Source: an uncultured Lachnospiraceae bacterium
Lineage (GTDB): Bacteria; Bacillota; Clostridia; Lachnospirales; Lachnospiraceae
Reading direction: 5' to 3'
NCBI GenBank assembly: GCA_946538445.1
Contig: CAMNGO010000002.1
Span: 1 to 39,196, forward strand
Length of the DNA: 39,196 nucleotides
A program made the translations under genes and the position numbers. Below, one piece after another: positions 35,862 through 39,196 of this stretch; position 1 is the stretch's first letter, and each line of letters opens with the position of its first letter. Under the pieces are notes generated by a model. That model was given only the letters and a program-made list of their open reading frames with translations, had not been told where the DNA came from and searched no databases.

Positions 35862-36896
35862 ATGCCGAAATGGATAGATTTAAATGAGATGGATGACGAT
35901 CTTTTTCTGGACAGAAGGAACTTTGGAGGAAGAAGCGTGATCCAGGAGGAGCTGGCAGAAAAAGTCTCGGAATATTATAATCCTTCTCCCGATGAAAACC
36001 GTCAGTCCGCAGCAACGGCTGTCCCGGATGATGAGGAGGGATTTGTTCCCAGGAAATTATCCCTGCAGGATGATGATGATTTCCTTCCGGGAAGGAAGAG
36101 AGCATCAGCTTACCAGGCATCCGAGGAAGATTTCCTGGATGTCATGGAACCCGCCAAGAAGAGTATGACCATCTTCTTTCTGATCGATGTATCAAAGAGT
36201 ATGAAAGGGACCAAGATAGGATCCCTGAATTCTACGATGGAAGAGCTGCTGCCTGCCCTGATCGGTGTGGGTGAAGCATCCACGGATGTGAAGATTGCCG
36301 TGATGAAGTTTTCCACCCAGGTTAACTGGGTGACACCGGAGCCGGTGAAGATCGAAGATTATCAATATTGGAACCGGCTGGAGCCGGAAGGTCTGACTTT
36401 TATGGGAGATGCCTTCCTGGAACTGTCCAAGAAGTTATCCAGGAACAGCTTCCTGAATTCCCCTTCCCTGTCCTACGCACCGGTTATCTTCCTGCTGTCG
36501 GACGGAACCCCCAACGATAACTGGCAGAAAGGCCTGGAGACCTTGAAAGAAAACAAATGGTTTCAGTATGGCCTGAAGATTGCCCTGGGTATCGGGTCGG
36601 AAGTGGATATGGATGTGCTCCGTGCCTTTACCGGCAATGATGAGCTGGCCGTCCAGGCCAAGACTGCAGATCAGCTGAGAGAACTTGTGAAATTGCTGGC
36701 AGTGACTTCCTCACAGATCGGAAGCAAAAGCCTTGCCCTGGTGGATGACAGTCCCTCCATGAGAGGCAGCGCAGAAAGCAGGTCTTCCGCCCAGGCCAAG
36801 GAGAAGGTTCTGGTGGAGGAGATCCGTCAGGGAACCAGGGATATCCTGGGAGAAGCGGTGGACCTGGATACAGTGGACTTTGACGAAGGATGGTAA
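35862..36896 (+). CDS. VWA-domain protein (TerY-like) with acidic N-terminal extension
   Basis: MIDAS: FFLIDVSKSMKG, GLTFMGDAF, FLLSDGTPND; 5' RBS TAGGAGGT. Confidence 0.85.
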   Translation: MPKWIDLNEMDDDLFLDRRNFGGRSVIQEELAEKVSEYYNPSPDENRQSAATAVPDDEEGFVPRKLSLQDDDDFLPGRKRASAYQASEEDFLDVMEPAKKSMTIFFLIDVSKSMKGTKIGSLNSTMEELLPALIGVGEASTDVKIAVMKFSTQVNWVTPEPVKIEDYQYWNRLEPEGLTFMGDAFLELSKKLSRNSFLNSPSLSYAPVIFLLSDGTPNDNWQKGLETLKENKWFQYGLKIALGIGSEVDMDVLRAFTGNDELAVQAKTADQLRELVKLLAVTSSQIGSKSLALVDDSPSMRGSAESRSSAQAKEKVLVEEIRQGTRDILGEAVDLDTVDFDEGW

Positions 36897-36905
36897 ACAA
36901 TTGAT

Positions 36906-38264
36906 ATGGGTATGAGAGAGTTAAAGATCGGCGAGCGCATCCCTGTTGAAAGAGGAGGGGAAGCCGTCGTATCCAGAGAATTAGGAAGAGGAGGTCAGGG
37001 TATCGTCTATCAGGTTCGTTACCGTGGCCGGGAATATGCCCTCAAGTGGTATTTTATCAGCAGGATCAGAGACCCGAAGGCATTTCGGGATAATCTGAGA
37101 AAAAATATAGAAGACGGTGCCCCAAATGACCAGTTTATCTGGCCCTTGTTCCTGACACAGACAAAACCCAACGGAGCCTTTGGTTATCTTATGGAGCTGG
37201 CCCCCAGGGGTTATGAGTCCTTCACGGATATCTACAACGGATATCGGTGGGAGAAGCCGCGGGCCAAAGGTCAGCCTGCCAGGAAAGTGACTGTGAGATT
37301 TGCTTCACTGGATGTCATGATCACCGCGGCGATCAATATCGTCAAAGCATTCAGGGCATTGCATCTGTGCGGTAAGAGCTATCAGGATTTGAATGACGGC
37401 GGATTTTTTATCGATGTCAGAACAGGCCATGTGCTGGTCTGCGATTGTGATAACGTGGCTGCCGACGGGGATAATTTCGGAATCGGTGGTATGCCGGGCT
37501 TCATGGCTCCGGAAGTGGTGAAGGGAATCACCAAGCCAAACGTGCTGACAGACCGCTATTCCCTGGCGGTTGTCCTGTTTAAACTCTTTTTCCGGGGGGA
37601 TCCCCTGGAGGGAAGCAAAGTTCTGCGCTGTGTGGTGATGACGGAGGAAAATGACCTGATTCACTATGGCAAAGATCCGGTCTTTGTCTATGATCCGGAG
37701 AATGCCTCCAACCGTCCTGTAAAAGGTGTTCATGATAACGTGATCCGCCTATGGCAGATCTATCCGGATTACATCCGGGAAGCATTTACCATCTCCTTTA
37801 CCTATGGGATCAAGGAACCAAACACAAGAATCATCGAGAAAAACTGGATCCAGATGCTGATCCAGCTGAAGCTGGATATCGTACATTGTACCTGTGGCAG
37901 AGTATCCTTCTCCTCCGCATTTACCCAGACCGGAAAGCATACCATGACCTGCGACCGATGTGGCACTATGATCTACACACTGGGTGTCAACGGGTTTGAG
38001 TTCCCTCTGATGCAGGGGGCAAGGCTGTATCGCTGTCTGACGGAGAAGAACAACGATGATTTCGAGACGGTGACCGGAGAAGTTATCGAGAACCGCCTGA
38101 AGAAAGGGCTTTTCGGCATCAAGAACCTGTCAAGGAAAACCTGGTCGGCCACATTCCCGGACGGGTCCGTCAAGGATGTGGGCCCCGGAAAAGGGGTTCC
38201 GATCTGGCAGGGGCTGAAGATTGATTTTGAAGATTCCGTCCATGGAGAGATCCTGGTGGGATAA
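36906..38264 (+). CDS. Ser/Thr protein kinase-like protein with C-terminal zinc ribbon
   Basis: LGRGGQGIVYQVRYRGREYALKWY; SYQDLNDGGFFID; VCDCDN; GFMAPEV; CTCGRVSF...MTCDRCGT. Confidence 0.85.
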   Translation: MGMRELKIGERIPVERGGEAVVSRELGRGGQGIVYQVRYRGREYALKWYFISRIRDPKAFRDNLRKNIEDGAPNDQFIWPLFLTQTKPNGAFGYLMELAPRGYESFTDIYNGYRWEKPRAKGQPARKVTVRFASLDVMITAAINIVKAFRALHLCGKSYQDLNDGGFFIDVRTGHVLVCDCDNVAADGDNFGIGGMPGFMAPEVVKGITKPNVLTDRYSLAVVLFKLFFRGDPLEGSKVLRCVVMTEENDLIHYGKDPVFVYDPENASNRPVKGVHDNVIRLWQIYPDYIREAFTISFTYGIKEPNTRIIEKNWIQMLIQLKLDIVHCTCGRVSFSSAFTQTGKHTMTCDRCGTMIYTLGVNGFEFPLMQGARLYRCLTEKNNDDFETVTGEVIENRLKKGLFGIKNLSRKTWSATFPDGSVKDVGPGKGVPIWQGLKIDFEDSVHGEILVG

Positions 38265-38283
38265 AAGATTGAGTGTGATAGAT

Positions 38284-39196
38284 ATGAATAAGGATATGAT
38301 GGTTACCCTTTCCGATATTCGGGAGGAGATGCATCTGGTCAGGGATGAGGAAACCGGGAAAAAATTGTATCAGCCGGCCTATTTTTCCGATATGAAGACC
38401 CTGATCCAGGGAGCATATGCCTTTGCTTCTTTTTTCGAGAAGATGCATCTGCAGCAAAAAGTGTATGTGGGAAATGATCCCTCAGATTTCTGGTTTTCCC
38501 TGGAAAGCGGGGAGATGGAATACCGGGGGGAAGATGGATTTCAGGATATCTCGGAAGACGGGGAAGTTATTGTCTCCGACAGGGATGTGATCGGCATAAA
38601 TGAATATGCGGCCCCCGAACTGCTGGTGTCATTGAAAGAAGAGGAGACTCTTCATTTTAACGATGAGACGGACCGCTTTTTTATCTCGGTATTTCTTTTT
38701 GAATATTTTTTCCACACCGGGTCTCCCTTTGAGGGTAAGATGATGGTGAACCGCTGTTTCCTGTCCCCTCTGGAGAAGGAGCTTTACCGGTCGGACAAGG
38801 GAATCTTCTGCATGGATGCAGGAGAGCATGATAACCAGCCGGTCAAGGGGATCCAGGATAAACTGATCCGATACTGGAAAGCCTACCCGGACCTTTTACA
38901 GAAGATGTTTATGCGTGCCTTCATGGATGGCGGTACCTCCACATTTCTACGTCCTTCCGCGGTGGACTGGATGAAGGTGATGATCCATCTGCTCATGGAT
39001 TATAAAGAATGCTCCTGTGGATTTCACGGGTTCTCCTATACTTTGCCGGAGCAGGAGAATGGAACCAGGCTCTGTCCCAAGTGCGGAAAAGTGTATTATC
39101 CTCTGACAAATGGGATGGATACCCTCTGGCTGGCTGAAGGGCAGAAGCTGTATGAGTGCCAGACCGGAAGGGTTCCCTTTGACAAGGAGAAGGTGA
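38284..39196 (+). CDS. Kinase paralog lacking N-lobe (pseudokinase) with zinc ribbon, partial at window end
   Basis: Manual translation, not in ORF track: NEYAAPELL, TDRFFISVFLFEYFFHTGSPFEGK, QPVKGIQDKLIRYWKAYPDLLQKMFMRAF, CSCGFHGFSY..LCPKCGKVYYPL; aligns to the C-lobe and ribbon of the upstream kinase. Confidence 0.75.
   Translation, partial: MNKDMMVTLSDIREEMHLVRDEETGKKLYQPAYFSDMKTLIQGAYAFASFFEKMHLQQKVYVGNDPSDFWFSLESGEMEYRGEDGFQDISEDGEVIVSDRDVIGINEYAAPELLVSLKEEETLHFNDETDRFFISVFLFEYFFHTGSPFEGKMMVNRCFLSPLEKELYRSDKGIFCMDAGEHDNQPVKGIQDKLIRYWKAYPDLLQKMFMRAFMDGGTSTFLRPSAVDWMKVMIHLLMDYKECSCGFHGFSYTLPEQENGTRLCPKCGKVYYPLTNGMDTLWLAEGQKLYECQTGRVPFDKEKV

Noticed and set aside
35785-35877. Possible 30-aa leader peptide MSVRREVEQYIDKSRYGLSFYIGGIICRNG overlapping the VWA start
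   Set aside because: Its ATG falls at the predicted TSS just after TATAAT, and it has no RBS; probably not translated.
1-39196. CRISPR arrays, transposases, integrases, tRNA/rRNA genes
   Set aside because: No repeat-spacer periodicity, mobile element ORFs or stable RNA signatures recognised in this window.

Overview
39.2 kb of a Firmicutes/Lachnospiraceae-like chromosome with no rRNA, tRNA, CRISPR or transposase recognised. The left part (0-9.3 kb) is mostly housekeeping: a partial IspD/TarI-like cytidylyltransferase, an S1-domain protein, an FlK-like thioesterase, rluF, ligA, metA, an HTH-HD protein, a secreted nuclease, coaD and coaE. The centre (about 9.3-31.3 kb) is an accessory-looking catabolic/respiratory region. 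It holds a hotdog thioesterase, a quinate/shikimate-dehydrogenase-like enzyme, EtfBA, three acyl-CoA dehydrogenases, a degenerate HPr-like protein, an FKBP-like protein, a FldA/HadA-like class III CoA-transferase, an AMP-forming acyl-CoA ligase, a desulforedoxin-like Cys-rich protein of unknown family, YkvI-like and GntP-like permeases, two divergent LysR regulators, two tandem VOC proteins, DegV, a secreted protein and a FucO-like Fe-ADH. My leading hypothesis is an undescribed CoA-dependent, Etf-linked anaerobic pathway that uses a (possibly cyclic, quinate/shikimate-like) carboxylic acid as electron acceptor. Its enzyme kit resembles Acetobacterium caffeate respiration and Clostridium reductive Stickland modules. 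The right part has an orphan LytTR regulator with a degenerate receiver, an RluD-like enzyme, an orphan LpdD-like protein, asnS, and a VWA / zinc-ribbon kinase / pseudokinase module that runs off the window end. All calls come from reading sequence motifs and from memory of protein families; no searches were run.
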